Shown here piece after piece: positions 25,278 to 33,017 of a stretch of 64,000 nt of DNA. The notes beneath the pieces are model-generated. The model was not told where the DNA came from and did no database searches. It was given only the letters and a program-made list of their open reading frames with translations. The first letter of the stretch is position 1. Each line of letters begins with the position of its first letter. The DNA is from Alcaligenes endophyticus (GTDB lineage: Bacteria > Pseudomonadota > Gammaproteobacteria > Burkholderiales > Burkholderiaceae_B): assembly GCF_026344035.1 (NCBI RefSeq), contig NZ_JAPKND010000009.1, forward strand, positions 104,621 through 168,620, given 5' to 3'. The position numbers and the translations under genes were made by a program.

Positions 25278-26996
25278 CTAGGATCCAGTTTTACTTTGAG
25301 GGGGGTGGCTTTCATAGAGAGCTTTACCACATGCAGACCAGCGGCTTGATGTGAATGGGGCAAACTCTTCTGGTGTAAGTGTGTGGAATGTTTTTTGAAA
25401 GTCTATGTTTTCAGGATCTATACCCGAAACAATTACGTTTTTCATATAAAAGAAGGCGCCTCCAATAGAGGTCGGGGTGAGCATGCCCGTTTCTTCGTCA
25501 CTCTTGGACTTAGGTTGCCAATCTTTGCCTAATACGTCTTTCATCGCTCCGAGCATTGTATTCAAGATTTTTCGGGCAAATTCAATGTAAGCGACACGTC
25601 CTGTCGTACTGCTGAGATGATTGCCTTTTTCGCTCCAGTATGTGTACAGATTGTTTTTTACCGCAGGGTCTAGAAGAGGAAGTAGTGCATATCGAGCAAA
25701 TGAAGCAGTTTTTACTTTGCCTGCGCTACCGGCAAGCGTTGTTTGAATTAGACCGGCAAGCGGGCCTGATTGTGCCAGTTGTTGAAGAACTAGATTGGTA
25801 ATTGAGATGGGGTTATCAGGATGGATTAGGGTTTCAAGGGCTTGCTTTAATGTATCTGTGAGTGGCGTTTGAGTACTATTAATTCGAAGAAAGAGGTCCG
25901 CCTCAAATCGGACGCGCTCATCAGCAGTTAGTCCAGGAGGTAGAATGATTCCTGTTGCTAGAAGATTATGTCTTGTTCTAACACGAGAAACGCCACTTTC
26001 GAATTCATCAGATCCCTCAAAGTAAGCGAGCACCCGATGTTGGCCGTCAATAATTCCTATGGTTCCTAACTCATCACGTAATTGCAACTCAACAGGGAGC
26101 AGCTCTGTAATTGAAGTTGGTGTAAGGGTGGCTCCATCAGTGGTACGGATTATGACTGAGGAGGGTAGAGTAACAATCAGGTTATTTAAGAAAACTTGCC
26201 CACCATTGGCGAGATAGTCTCTCATTTCAGATAGCTTTTCCCGCTTGACAAAACGCTGGTAAGAAACATCTGAGTTTTCCCATCCCTCTCTGCGGAGTAC
26301 ATAGGCTCGTCGAATAAGAGAGGAGGGATCCACGTAGAATGAAACGAGAGAAATCTCTCTATCATAGCTGGTGTGCCTGGACGGTAGAACATGCCCTTTG
26401 AACGAGTGGTGCGCGGTGCCTTGACCTGACTTTTTTTGATCTCCTAGCTGCGATAGTTTGACTTCGAGAAATTTGTAAAGCTCGAATCGTGCAGACTTGC
26501 TTATCGTGTTACCTAACTCCACAAAATATTCAGCAAAAGCAGGAGGAAGAAGTACGAATGGAAAGTTTTCTGTTTGGATGTTCTCAGAGAAGTTTGCATT
26601 GCCTGAGTAATATACACTTCGTATTTCATATTCGTCAGGCTCAAAACCACTATTTATGAGGTGTTGATCAAAGTCTGAATTTAGTAGTCGGTACTGTTCT
26701 AAAAAGTCTAATGGTTTTTCATGGATACGTCTGTGGAAGTGTTGTTTCTTGGGAAAGTGCTTGGTAACATCACCAGCTTGCGTCTCTTCACAAAAAATGA
26801 GGAGGTTTTCGATAGTAAAAATATGATCAATTTCGGATTTGTACCCTTCGAATGTCATGTGAATTGCATCACTATTAATATGCTTGAATCCAGCCTCTAA
26901 AAAGAGAGGAAATAATTTGGATTGAGATGCATGTATGCTACCTTGTTCCAGAATTTTTTTAGAGCTTTCTTGTGGCGTATTTTTTTGTTTGATCAT
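25278..26996 (-). CDS. DGQHR-domain protein with nuclease-like N-terminal region
   Basis: 572 residues. The hallmark DGQHR is at 317-321 (GIIDGQHRVLAYFEG), after about 80 residues of preceding domain (VSFYVDPSSLIRRAYVLRR). It is followed by FEADLFLRINSTQTPL (about 365-380), also usual for DndB/DpdB-type DGQHR proteins. Residues 40-100 read EIDHIF, then LLIFCEETQ, which resembles the D and E strands of PD-(D/E)xK nucleases, but the usual Lys is absent (E-E-T). This nuclease reading is weak. DndB, a relative, regulates DNA phosphorothioation; no dnd genes are here. Paired with the methyltransferase downstream. Confidence 0.75.
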   Translation of the reverse strand: MIKQKNTPQESSKKILEQGSIHASQSKLFPLFLEAGFKHINSDAIHMTFEGYKSEIDHIFTIENLLIFCEETQAGDVTKHFPKKQHFHRRIHEKPLDFLEQYRLLNSDFDQHLINSGFEPDEYEIRSVYYSGNANFSENIQTENFPFVLLPPAFAEYFVELGNTISKSARFELYKFLEVKLSQLGDQKKSGQGTAHHSFKGHVLPSRHTSYDREISLVSFYVDPSSLIRRAYVLRREGWENSDVSYQRFVKREKLSEMRDYLANGGQVFLNNLIVTLPSSVIIRTTDGATLTPTSITELLPVELQLRDELGTIGIIDGQHRVLAYFEGSDEFESGVSRVRTRHNLLATGIILPPGLTADERVRFEADLFLRINSTQTPLTDTLKQALETLIHPDNPISITNLVLQQLAQSGPLAGLIQTTLAGSAGKVKTASFARYALLPLLDPAVKNNLYTYWSEKGNHLSSTTGRVAYIEFARKILNTMLGAMKDVLGKDWQPKSKSDEETGMLTPTSIGGAFFYMKNVIVSGIDPENIDFQKTFHTLTPEEFAPFTSSRWSACGKALYESHPPQSKTGS

Positions 26997-27175
26997 ATTA
27001 GATAGTGCTTTAAGCTATTCGTATTAATTTTTCGAATTTACTCTATTTTATTAATCATAATTGTACATTCTATTAAGCCTAAGTATATAAATGGATTTTC
27101 GGCTACAGTCTTATTGCATTTGACAAGTTTATGTGTGGCATTTCTATTATTAAGTAGTCACTACCAACGATAGTG

Positions 27176-27316
27176 CTAATGACAATGCCTCGTCCCTGCT
27201 TTTCTGTCCATATGACAACCGTTCTTATCCGTACGTCCTGAGTGCGCCCAAGCGTTAGCTGTAGTTAAACCAAGCCCTGCTAGAGCAAACAAAGTCACAG
27301 CGATTATCTTTTTCAT
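27176..27316 (-). CDS. Small secreted YHYH-type peptide
   Basis: 46 residues: a signal peptide (MKKIIAVTLFALAGLGL, cleaved near ANAWA) then AHSGRTDKNGCHMDRKAGTRHCH. The tail with G-C-H-x-D-R-K-x-G-x-x-H-C-H is typical of short YHYH-domain exported proteins. GGAGATG lies ahead of the ATG at 27316. Its His/Cys pattern could bind a metal. It sits between cI and the DGQHR gene but is separated from cI by a terminator, so it needs its own promoter or readthrough. Confidence 0.75.
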   Translation of the reverse strand: MKKIIAVTLFALAGLGLTTANAWAHSGRTDKNGCHMDRKAGTRHCH

Positions 27317-27360
27317 GTTTACATCTCCAAATATAATTTAAGTTTCGTTACTTTAAGCCT

Positions 27361-27385
27361 AAAGAAAAAGGCCCGTGAGGGCCTT
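27361..27385 (-). terminator. Terminator behind cI
   Basis: On the minus strand the stem AAGGCCC-TCAC-GGGCCTT is followed by TTTCTTT, three bases after the repressor stop codon. It would end most cI transcripts before the YHYH gene. Confidence 0.8.
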
Positions 27386-27388
27386 GTA

Positions 27389-28054
27389 TTAATTTCTGCG
27401 ATAGTACTTCCTGTGCTCTACCATCGTTCCGATGATCTGCACGCTATGCTGATCACTCCGCATTGATGGATAGTCCTCATTAAGTGGGACCAGCTCAAAA
27501 ATCTCTTTGCCGCGCTCGTCTATGCTAATTAGGCGGTACTTCTTAAAAGTGGCTTCCTCTTCGCTATTTTTGGCAACAACAAAATCACCAGGTCTTGGGC
27601 TGATCTCACAGTCAACAATAATACGATCGCCCTCGGTAAAGTCAGGCCGCATCGAGTCGCCTTTGATCTGGAGCGCAAAAGAACGCTCAGACAAATCAAG
27701 GTCAGTGAGCAGATACTCAACCTCTGCCATGGTGAAGTTCTGCCCACCGTCCGCGAAATTGCCCGCCTGTATGTAGTTAAGCAGGGGGATGCGACGTTCG
27801 CCTACAGGAGCAGCGGCTACGTTAGCAAATCCAGACCCTTGGACTGACTCCATTGAGCCTCGGCCTGTTTCTAGCCATTCGGGGGAAACACTTAAGACAC
27901 GAGCAATCTGGAGCAGTTTTCCGCTTCCTTGATTCCTACCATTCTCAATACTGCCAATAGTTGACTGCCCCGAGCCAATTAGTTTGGCTAGAGCTGCTTG
28001 TGATAGGCCAGCTTTTTCTCTGGCGATGCGAAGTCTATTAGCTAAGGAATCCAT
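27389..28054 (-). CDS. cI: CI-type repressor with S24 (LexA-like) peptidase domain
   Basis: 221 residues from the ATG at 28054 (MDSLANRLRIAREKAGLS). A start at 28072 is open but would put an operator inside the gene. The N-terminal helix-turn-helix (LSQAALAKLIGSGQSTIGSIENGRN) binds operators; the C-terminal S24 domain has the serine in IKGDSMRPDF and the lysine in FVVAKNSEEEATFKKYRL, with QAG as a likely self-cleavage site before it. RecA-stimulated autocleavage would induce the prophage. The operators flank its start at OR and lie at OL 6.6 kb away. Confidence 0.93.
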   Translation of the reverse strand: MDSLANRLRIAREKAGLSQAALAKLIGSGQSTIGSIENGRNQGSGKLLQIARVLSVSPEWLETGRGSMESVQGSGFANVAAAPVGERRIPLLNYIQAGNFADGGQNFTMAEVEYLLTDLDLSERSFALQIKGDSMRPDFTEGDRIIVDCEISPRPGDFVVAKNSEEEATFKKYRLISIDERGKEIFELVPLNEDYPSMRSDQHSVQIIGTMVEHRKYYRRN

Positions 28055-28116
28055 ATCGCAATTGTGATACATATCTTAATCGCATTGGCGCTTGATATTT
28101 AATCGTAAATGCGATT
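28055..28116. promoter_or_regulatory. OR operator cluster (three repressor sites)
   Basis: Sites at 28055-28068 (atcgcaattgtgat), 28078-28093 (aatcgcat then tggcgctt) and 28101-28116 (aatcgtaaatgcgatt) are centred 24 and 23 bp apart, between the divergent cI and cro starts. Their half-site AATCGCAA matches OL. A rightward promoter is likely TTGATA (28092-28097), 17 bp, TTAAAT (28115-28120). Confidence 0.75.
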
Positions 28117-28125
28117 AAATAAGGC

Positions 28126-28317
28126 ATGAACTGGAAAACAATGATTGCAGACTTGAGCTCAAGGGGCTGGACTCAAGCGCGAATTGCAGAGGCCCTAGGA
28201 AAGCGTCATCAGTCTTGGGTGGCTGATATTGCTCGCGGTCGTTACAAGGACTTGAAGTGGCATGACGGAGAGCTATTAAGAAAGCTCCACCTTTCCGTGA
28301 TGTCTAAGGAGGCATAG
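28126..28317 (+). CDS. cro: Cro-like helix-turn-helix repressor
   Basis: 63 residues. The helix-turn-helix is RGWTQARIAEALGKRHQSWVADIARGR (given here as two parts: RGWTQARIAEALG and KRHQSWVADIA). It is the first rightward gene after OR, exactly the place of cro. The start is only six bases from the end of the predicted -10 box, so the message may be leaderless. It should bind the same operators as CI to favour the lytic cycle. Confidence 0.82.
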   Translation: MNWKTMIADLSSRGWTQARIAEALGKRHQSWVADIARGRYKDLKWHDGELLRKLHLSVMSKEA

Positions 28318-28329
28318 AGCAGCGTTCTT

Positions 28330-28530
28330 TCAATGAATAGTCAGCGCGCCTTCATCAAACAAGCCGCGCTCCATATTCCACTCAATACGCTCGACGATGC
28401 AATTGACATGCTCGTGGGTAGGTTCATCGAACTGTTTCTTAGCCAGTTCGACAGCGTGATCAAGTAGTTCGAGTCGTTCGTAATCAATATCCATGCCGGC
28501 AGTTTGCGGCGTTTCAACATAATTTTCCAT
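28330..28530 (-). CDS. Small protein antisense in the cro-cII interval
   Basis: 66 residues from the ATG at 28530 (MENYVETPQTAGMDIDYERL). An acidic helical protein (LLDHAVELAKKQF, then HEHVNCIVERIEWNMERGLF). It is on the minus strand between cro and the cII-position gene. An upstream extension overlaps the next plus-strand gene and looks non-coding. No family is recognised; the base composition and helix pattern support a gene only moderately. Confidence 0.5.
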   Translation of the reverse strand: MENYVETPQTAGMDIDYERLELLDHAVELAKKQFDEPTHEHVNCIVERIEWNMERGLFDEGALTIH

Positions 28531-28591
28531 TCGTAGTTCCCGAAGATTGACAGTCTCAGGAACTACTTTACGAGAGTAGGGTAAATCAATC

Positions 28592-29164
28592 ATGCGAAAT
28601 GCATCGCACAAATCCAAACTAGCCACGCTAATGCACTTTGTAGACCAATGGAAAGTGCGTGTTGGGAGCCGTGAGGCGGTGGCCGTGGCTATCGTGGATA
28701 AACACATTGAGCTAGGCCTAGATGCCGTAACCGGTATCCGTTTTGAGCGCAGCGGTGATGCGTTCACCCTAGCTAAGAATGCCGCTGACCGTATTTTTCG
28801 GTGGCTGGACGATAAGACTAAAGATGCAAACCTAATGCCCGCTAATTTTGAGCAAAGCATTTTGGCGGCTATGCCTGACGATCTGCGTCTTATGTTTATG
28901 AATGATTATTTGACGCCGCTAGGGATGTCGGCACGTCCACATATGCCATGCCTTGGCGAGAAGCTTGAGTTAGTGGGGCGGGCACACGCTTCACATAAGG
29001 AGACCAGCGAAGCGGTTACGGCCTTACTGGCGCTGGCCACTGATCCTAGCGCCTCACGTCTTCGGGTAGCCCACCAAGAAACCATAGAGGCTATTCATCA
29101 GTTGCAGGCGAACCAGGCGGCTATAGAGAAAGAGCTCGTAGCAATGCAAAAGGTGAGCTTATGA
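28592..29164 (+). CDS. YdaT-like / CII-position phage regulator
   Basis: 190 residues. The first part (MRNASHKSKLATLMHFVDQWKV) and the motif AADRIFRWLDD, then EQSILAAMPDDLRLMFMNDYL, resemble YdaT-type proteins that stand in place of cII in Rac-like prophages. The C-terminal third is a likely coiled coil (LQANQAAIEKELVAMQK). It may regulate lysogeny or early lytic growth. It overlaps ninB by ATGA. The family call is tentative. Confidence 0.6.
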   Translation: MRNASHKSKLATLMHFVDQWKVRVGSREAVAVAIVDKHIELGLDAVTGIRFERSGDAFTLAKNAADRIFRWLDDKTKDANLMPANFEQSILAAMPDDLRLMFMNDYLTPLGMSARPHMPCLGEKLELVGRAHASHKETSEAVTALLALATDPSASRLRVAHQETIEAIHQLQANQAAIEKELVAMQKVSL

Positions 29165-29601
29165 GTAGACAGGTATTTCACTTAGTTAACGAAGCCGTTC
29201 GACGCAATGCGCGCCAAGCAGTCGTTAATGCCCCTGAGGGCATGATCTGCGAGATTAAGCCAGCCACCAAAAAGCGCATCCAAGAAGAAAAGTATCACGC
29301 AATGATTGGTGATATAGCCAAGCAAGTTGAATTGATAGGCGCTAAGCGCAGTACTGAAGACGCCAAGCGTTTGCTTATTGATGCTTTTGCCAGAGTGATG
29401 CGCGAGGCCGGAACACCCTTGAAGCAAGAGGGCAGAATTTTACCGTCGTTAGATGGCTCTGGCTTCGTGCAACTAGGCATTCAGTCTCGTCATTTTTACG
29501 TGAAAGAGGCAGCGGAATTCATTGAGTTTTTATACGCATTCGGCACGGATCATGATGTGCGCTGGTCCGAGCGCGCAGACATACCGGAGTGGGTGCGATG
29601 A
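29161..29601 (+). CDS. ninB: NinB-like recombination mediator
   Basis: 146 residues, the usual NinB length. Family blocks seen are the N-terminal MSRQVFHLVNEAVRRNARQ, the centre KRIQEEKYHAMIGDIAKQ, and the end FLYAFGTDHDVRWSE. NinB (Orf) of lambda binds single-stranded DNA and SSB and replaces RecFOR functions. It is coupled by ATGA on both sides. Confidence 0.9.
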   Translation: MSRQVFHLVNEAVRRNARQAVVNAPEGMICEIKPATKKRIQEEKYHAMIGDIAKQVELIGAKRSTEDAKRLLIDAFARVMREAGTPLKQEGRILPSLDGSGFVQLGIQSRHFYVKEAAEFIEFLYAFGTDHDVRWSERADIPEWVR

Positions 29602-30086
29602 AAGCTTGGAATAGCACCTTTAAAGCGAGCCGCACACCGCTAGTAAGAGGGGAGTTTAAGCGTAAGAAGCCTGTTAGCAATAAAGAGCAGAGCCTAGCTA
29701 TGCGTATAGCAATGCAGTGCGGCACTCTTGCTCAACATAAGCGCAAGCCCTCTAAGCTGCTCCGTAGCGAAGAGCATAGGCGCAATGTGGCTGCTTTAGG
29801 TTGCCTGCTAACTGGAGCCGAGGCTCAGGCGTGTCACGTGAATTTTGGTAAAGGCATGGGCATTAAAGCTTGTGACAGTCTTTGCTTTCCTCTGGCGCCT
29901 CACTTACATGCGCAACATGACCAAGGTGGGATGCCTAAAAAAGAGCGTTGGCGCGTGGAGTGGGAATACGTAGATAAAACACGCGCACAGCTAATCCGAA
30001 AAAACCTTTGGTCGGCAGAGCTTGAGGCCCATTACCGAGTTGCTGTAGAGCCGCTATCTCGAGTAGTTCATGAGGAGGAGGCATGA
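29598..30086 (+). CDS. HNH/Ref-like or DUF968-type phage nuclease candidate
   Basis: 162 residues from the ATG at 29598, coupled to the ninB stop. Zinc or nuclease-like residues: LGCLLTGAEAQACHVNFGKG, KACDSLCFPLAPHLHAQHDQ and the late RKNLW. The C-x-L-(T)-G-x16-H and P-L-x-x-x-x-H-x-x-x-H pattern fits DUF968/HNH proteins of phage ninB regions. Residues 1-60 are basic and disordered. Activity on DNA is inferred. Confidence 0.72.
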   Translation: MKAWNSTFKASRTPLVRGEFKRKKPVSNKEQSLAMRIAMQCGTLAQHKRKPSKLLRSEEHRRNVAALGCLLTGAEAQACHVNFGKGMGIKACDSLCFPLAPHLHAQHDQGGMPKKERWRVEWEYVDKTRAQLIRKNLWSAELEAHYRVAVEPLSRVVHEEEA

Positions 30087-30889
30087 ACACAGCACGAGTC
30101 ATTCAAATGGAAGACAAGGCACTGCCACAGCTTGAGAACGGCTTTTTGCGAATTGCTAACGAGTTGTTTGATGCTGTACTTGGCTTTGGTTTCACCAGTA
30201 AGCAGATTCATGTCTTGTTAGCGGTCATCCGTAAAACCTACGGGTACGGAAAGAGCGCAGATGATGTATCAGCCTCGCAGCTAGGTGAGCTGTGCGGCAT
30301 GGGCCGCTCTCACGTTACCAGTACATTGAACCAATTGGCAGAAATGAAGGTAATCAACAAACAGCCTGGAATATACGGCTCCATAGTCTCAGTTAATAAA
30401 AATTACCACGCGTGGGTGAAGGCCGAGGACCTAGTAAACGCTAGTACCAAATCGGAACAGGTGTCCCGAAATGGCTCTAGTACCGAATCGGGACAGGGTG
30501 TACCGAAACGGGTATTTGATAGTACCGAATCGGAACAGGTCGATAGTACCGAATCGGGACACACAAAAGACAACCTTCCAAAAGACAATAAACAAAAGAC
30601 TTGCGCAAGCGCAGAGTCCTTTGTGCAGTTCTGGTCTGCCTACCCTAAAAAACGATCCAAGGGTGCGGCTGAGAAAGCATTTCTGAAAATCAACCCTGAC
30701 GAGCAGTTGCTTGCCGACATGTTGCGCGGCATCCAGCGGGCCATGACTCAGGAGAACTGGAAAAAAGCTAAAGGCCAATTCATTCCATACCCTGCCACCT
30801 GGCTGAATGCCAAGGGGTGGGAAGACGAGATTGATGATTTGCAGGGTGAAGGCTCTGGGGCTGATGACCTTTTTGAGGGTGCGCTATGA
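30083..30889 (+). CDS. O: Phage replication initiator, O-like
   Basis: 268 residues. An N-terminal winged-helix domain (about 10-110: ENGFLRIANELFDAVLGFGFTSKQ, RKTYGYGKSADDVS) matches the N-terminal domain of phage O-type initiators. Residues 115-160 are a low-complexity linker made by the iterons in the DNA (STESEQV repeats). The C-terminal part (FWSAYPKKRSKGAAEKAF, then PYPATWLNAKGWED) is the helicase-binding domain. It should bind the internal iterons and load the helicase gene product two genes downstream. Confidence 0.88.
   Translation: MNTARVIQMEDKALPQLENGFLRIANELFDAVLGFGFTSKQIHVLLAVIRKTYGYGKSADDVSASQLGELCGMGRSHVTSTLNQLAEMKVINKQPGIYGSIVSVNKNYHAWVKAEDLVNASTKSEQVSRNGSSTESGQGVPKRVFDSTESEQVDSTESGHTKDNLPKDNKQKTCASAESFVQFWSAYPKKRSKGAAEKAFLKINPDEQLLADMLRGIQRAMTQENWKKAKGQFIPYPATWLNAKGWEDEIDDLQGEGSGADDLFEGAL
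30443..30563. repeat. Iteron origin of replication inside the initiator gene
   Basis: Five copies of a 15-19-bp unit close to agtaccgaatcggracagg start at about 30443, 30479, 30499, 30521 and 30545, with a degenerate one at 30462. The unit contains the dyad CCGA-A-TCGG. An A-rich stretch follows at 30563-30602. This is the lambda-type origin layout, with O-binding iterons beside an unwinding region. Confidence 0.82.
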
Positions 30890-31254
30890 GGGGGCAAAGC
30901 GCAATTACTGAGCTGCGTCTATGCGGCTACAAGCCACGGATTGTCTGGGTGTTGCTTCTGGACTCTGGTTGTCCTGAAAACTATTTCCTCGATGCTGCTA
31001 ACTCGCTTGAACTGGACGGTAAGCCAGAAGTGCACGTTAGTGCTGACGACGATATTGCCGCTTTGGATTTTCGATTTGTGCACGGGCTCACTGTTTTGCT
31101 TCAAGGCAACGATCCAGCTCGTCTGCGGACAGCATTCAAACGGATACGTCAATTTTCACCTGAGCGGATTATCACTTCCAGCCGCGATATTTTTAACGAT
31201 TACAGGCATGGACATGCAAAACGACATTCAAATCATCACGCCGGACAGCTTTGA
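30886..31254 (+). CDS. Phage protein upstream of the helicase, unknown function
   Basis: 122 residues, coupled by ATGA to the O-like gene. A plausible Rossmann-like half (PRIVWVLLLDSG, then VHVSADDDIAALDFRFVHGLTVLLQG) is followed by a basic His-rich tail. It ends in a stretch that overlaps the helicase start by about 40 bp in another frame. No family is recognised; the position between initiator and helicase suggests a replication accessory. Confidence 0.6.
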   Translation: MRGQSAITELRLCGYKPRIVWVLLLDSGCPENYFLDAANSLELDGKPEVHVSADDDIAALDFRFVHGLTVLLQGNDPARLRTAFKRIRQFSPERIITSSRDIFNDYRHGHAKRHSNHHAGQL

Positions 31255-32164
31255 TTTCAAAGCCTACATGGCCGAGACAGAGCCTTTGATTAAGGTGTTA
31301 TCAGCTGATGCCTGGCGACAAGCGCTTGTGCGTTCAGTGCGAGAAGGGGAGCAGATTTTAGGTGCCAAACTGCCTTGGTCTAAAACGCACGACCACTTAC
31401 GCTTTCGTGGGGGAGAGGTGACGCTGTGGCAAGGCATTAACGGGCATGGCAAGTCTCAACTTTTGGGACAGGCTGCTATGTGGTTTGCTGCACAGGGCGA
31501 GCGGGTATGCGTTGCTAGCTTCGAAATGAGGCCGCTGTCCACGTTAAAACGCATGCTGCGCCAATTCGCCATGAACGGCACACCAGGCGAAGGCGCTGTA
31601 AACCAGCTAATGGACTGGGCGCAGGATAAGTTCTGGTTGTATGACCAGCTTGGCAGCGTCACGCCAGATATGGTGTACGCCGTCATTCGTTATTGCGCCA
31701 AGGAGTTGAACATCAAGCATTTCATTATCGATAGCTTGATGAAATGCGTTAAAGGCGAGGATGACTATAACGGTCAAAAAGACTTTGTTGATGTGCTAAC
31801 AGGCCTAGCGCGAGATTTGAATATTCACATTCATGTGGTGCATCACGTTCGCAAGAGCGACTCCGAAGACAGCGTACCAGGTAAGTTTGACAGCAAAGGC
31901 TCCGGCGCTATCACGGACCAGGTTGATCAAATCTTAACTGTTTGGCGCAACAAGAAAAAAGAAAAGGCAGTGGAAAAGTTGCTCCGAAACGGTGACAGCG
32001 TTCCCGAGGATATTTCAGGTAAGCCAGACGCTATGCTGGTTTGCGATAAAAACCGCCATGGGGAATGGGAAGGCTCTGTTGCTTTGTGGTTTCACCCGCA
32101 AAGCCTTCAGTACACGCCAGACAGTCGAAATATGCCCTTAGATATTCGTAAGGCGGCCGTATGA
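31214..32164 (+). CDS. DnaB/Twinkle-type replicative helicase
   Basis: 316 residues from the ATG at 31214 (an ATG at 31208 is also possible; ACAGG suits 31214). The RecA-like ATPase has Walker A GINGHGKSQ (about 75-83), Walker B FIIDSLM, the HHVRKS motif (H3-like) and a C-terminal SGAITDQVDQILTVWRN block. This type is the gp4/Twinkle-like hexameric helicase without a primase domain. It unwinds DNA at the iteron origin. Confidence 0.88.
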   Translation: MQNDIQIITPDSFDFKAYMAETEPLIKVLSADAWRQALVRSVREGEQILGAKLPWSKTHDHLRFRGGEVTLWQGINGHGKSQLLGQAAMWFAAQGERVCVASFEMRPLSTLKRMLRQFAMNGTPGEGAVNQLMDWAQDKFWLYDQLGSVTPDMVYAVIRYCAKELNIKHFIIDSLMKCVKGEDDYNGQKDFVDVLTGLARDLNIHIHVVHHVRKSDSEDSVPGKFDSKGSGAITDQVDQILTVWRNKKKEKAVEKLLRNGDSVPEDISGKPDAMLVCDKNRHGEWEGSVALWFHPQSLQYTPDSRNMPLDIRKAAV

Positions 32165-32340
32165 AAACCCAAACCGAACAGCACCGCCACGAATGCGAAG
32201 CGCGCTACGTACTAAACCTGCCTTTTGCAGACCGCAAGCCGTACCTAGAGGGCATAGGCCGTAGACGCGGAGAGGTAGCTAAAGCGGCATTGGAAAGCGA
32301 AGTACGTAAGCAATACAAGCTCAGAAAGGAGGCAGCGTGA
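32161..32340 (+). CDS. Small basic phage protein (DUF7696-like)
   Basis: 59 residues: MKTQTEQHRHECEARYVLN, then FADRKPYLEGIGRRRGE and a Lys/Ala helix. ATGA couples it to both neighbours. The motif R-x-Y-L-x-G-I/V-x-x-R-R-G is common in phage replication regions. Its role is unknown. Confidence 0.75.
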   Translation: MKTQTEQHRHECEARYVLNLPFADRKPYLEGIGRRRGEVAKAALESEVRKQYKLRKEAA

Positions 32341-32690
32341 GCACGAAGCCAATCGCCGAGCAAATTCTAGAGGCTATTAAATCTAAGAGCGTGTCGATGC
32401 ATTCACGTGAGATTGCTGAACTGACAGGCCTAAGTCTTAACTCCGTAAAAAGCGGGATATGGAGGCTTCAGGCAAGCGGGAAGCTATTTGCAGCGGGGAA
32501 AGTAGCAATAGAAGGGAGTAGGGCGCCCGTCATGAGATATAGCACGATCAAGCCGAAGGGGGCGCCAGCAAAGAAGGTGTCTCCTGTCGTTAAGTCGGCT
32601 CCTGAGACGACTGCATTATTGGCCCGCGCTGCAGAGCTGGGTCAGTTTGGCATCTTGGTTGCTCAGTTGGAGGTACGACATGGCGCGTAA
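32337..32690 (+). CDS. Winged-helix DNA-binding phage protein
   Basis: 117 residues. Residues 8-65 are a winged helix (EQILEAIKSKSVSMHSREIAELTGLSLNSVKSG, in short blocks), followed by a basic linker and a helix at the end. ATGA-coupled to the small gene ahead and overlapping the next by 11 bp. It may regulate late or replication genes; the target is unknown. Confidence 0.68.
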   Translation: MSTKPIAEQILEAIKSKSVSMHSREIAELTGLSLNSVKSGIWRLQASGKLFAAGKVAIEGSRAPVMRYSTIKPKGAPAKKVSPVVKSAPETTALLARAAELGQFGILVAQLEVRHGA

Positions 32691-33015
32691 GTACAAAAAT
32701 TGTAAGGTGACGTTAGACGGCCATGAGTTTGACTCAAAGAGGGAGGCTGCACGGTACGTGGATTTAAAGCAGCAACAAAGGCAGGGAAAGATTACTGATC
32801 TGGTACTACAGCCGTCTTTTGAACTGATCCCGAAGCAACGCCGAGAGGATGGCAAGGCAGAGCGTAATTGTGTGTACATCGCAGATTTTAAATATTACGA
32901 CGTGGGTACAGATAGATGGGTGATCGAGGATGCAAAAGGGATGCGGACACGGGACTACATCGTGAAAAGGAAGCTAATGCTGCATGTGCATGGTATTTCA
33001 GTGAGGGAGGTGTAG
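32680..33015 (+). CDS. DUF1064 phage nuclease-like protein
   Basis: 111 residues from the ATG at 32680, with GGAGG ahead. The family blocks are KYKNCKVTLDGHEFDSKREAARY, PSFELIPKQRR, YIADFKYYDVGTDRWVIEDAKGM and YIVKRKLM. The E-x-A-R, D-F-x-Y and ED-x-K residues form a restriction-like (VSR/Holliday resolvase-like) metal site. Sometimes it is listed as a RusA replacement in phages. It may resolve recombination intermediates before packaging. Confidence 0.85.
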   Translation: MARKYKNCKVTLDGHEFDSKREAARYVDLKQQQRQGKITDLVLQPSFELIPKQRREDGKAERNCVYIADFKYYDVGTDRWVIEDAKGMRTRDYIVKRKLMLHVHGISVREV

Positions 33016-33017
33016 CC

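Noticed and set aside
28531..28860. Minus-strand extension of the small gene at 28330
   Set aside because: It is the shadow of the YdaT-like gene on the other strand, rich in Ser and Arg with no fold.
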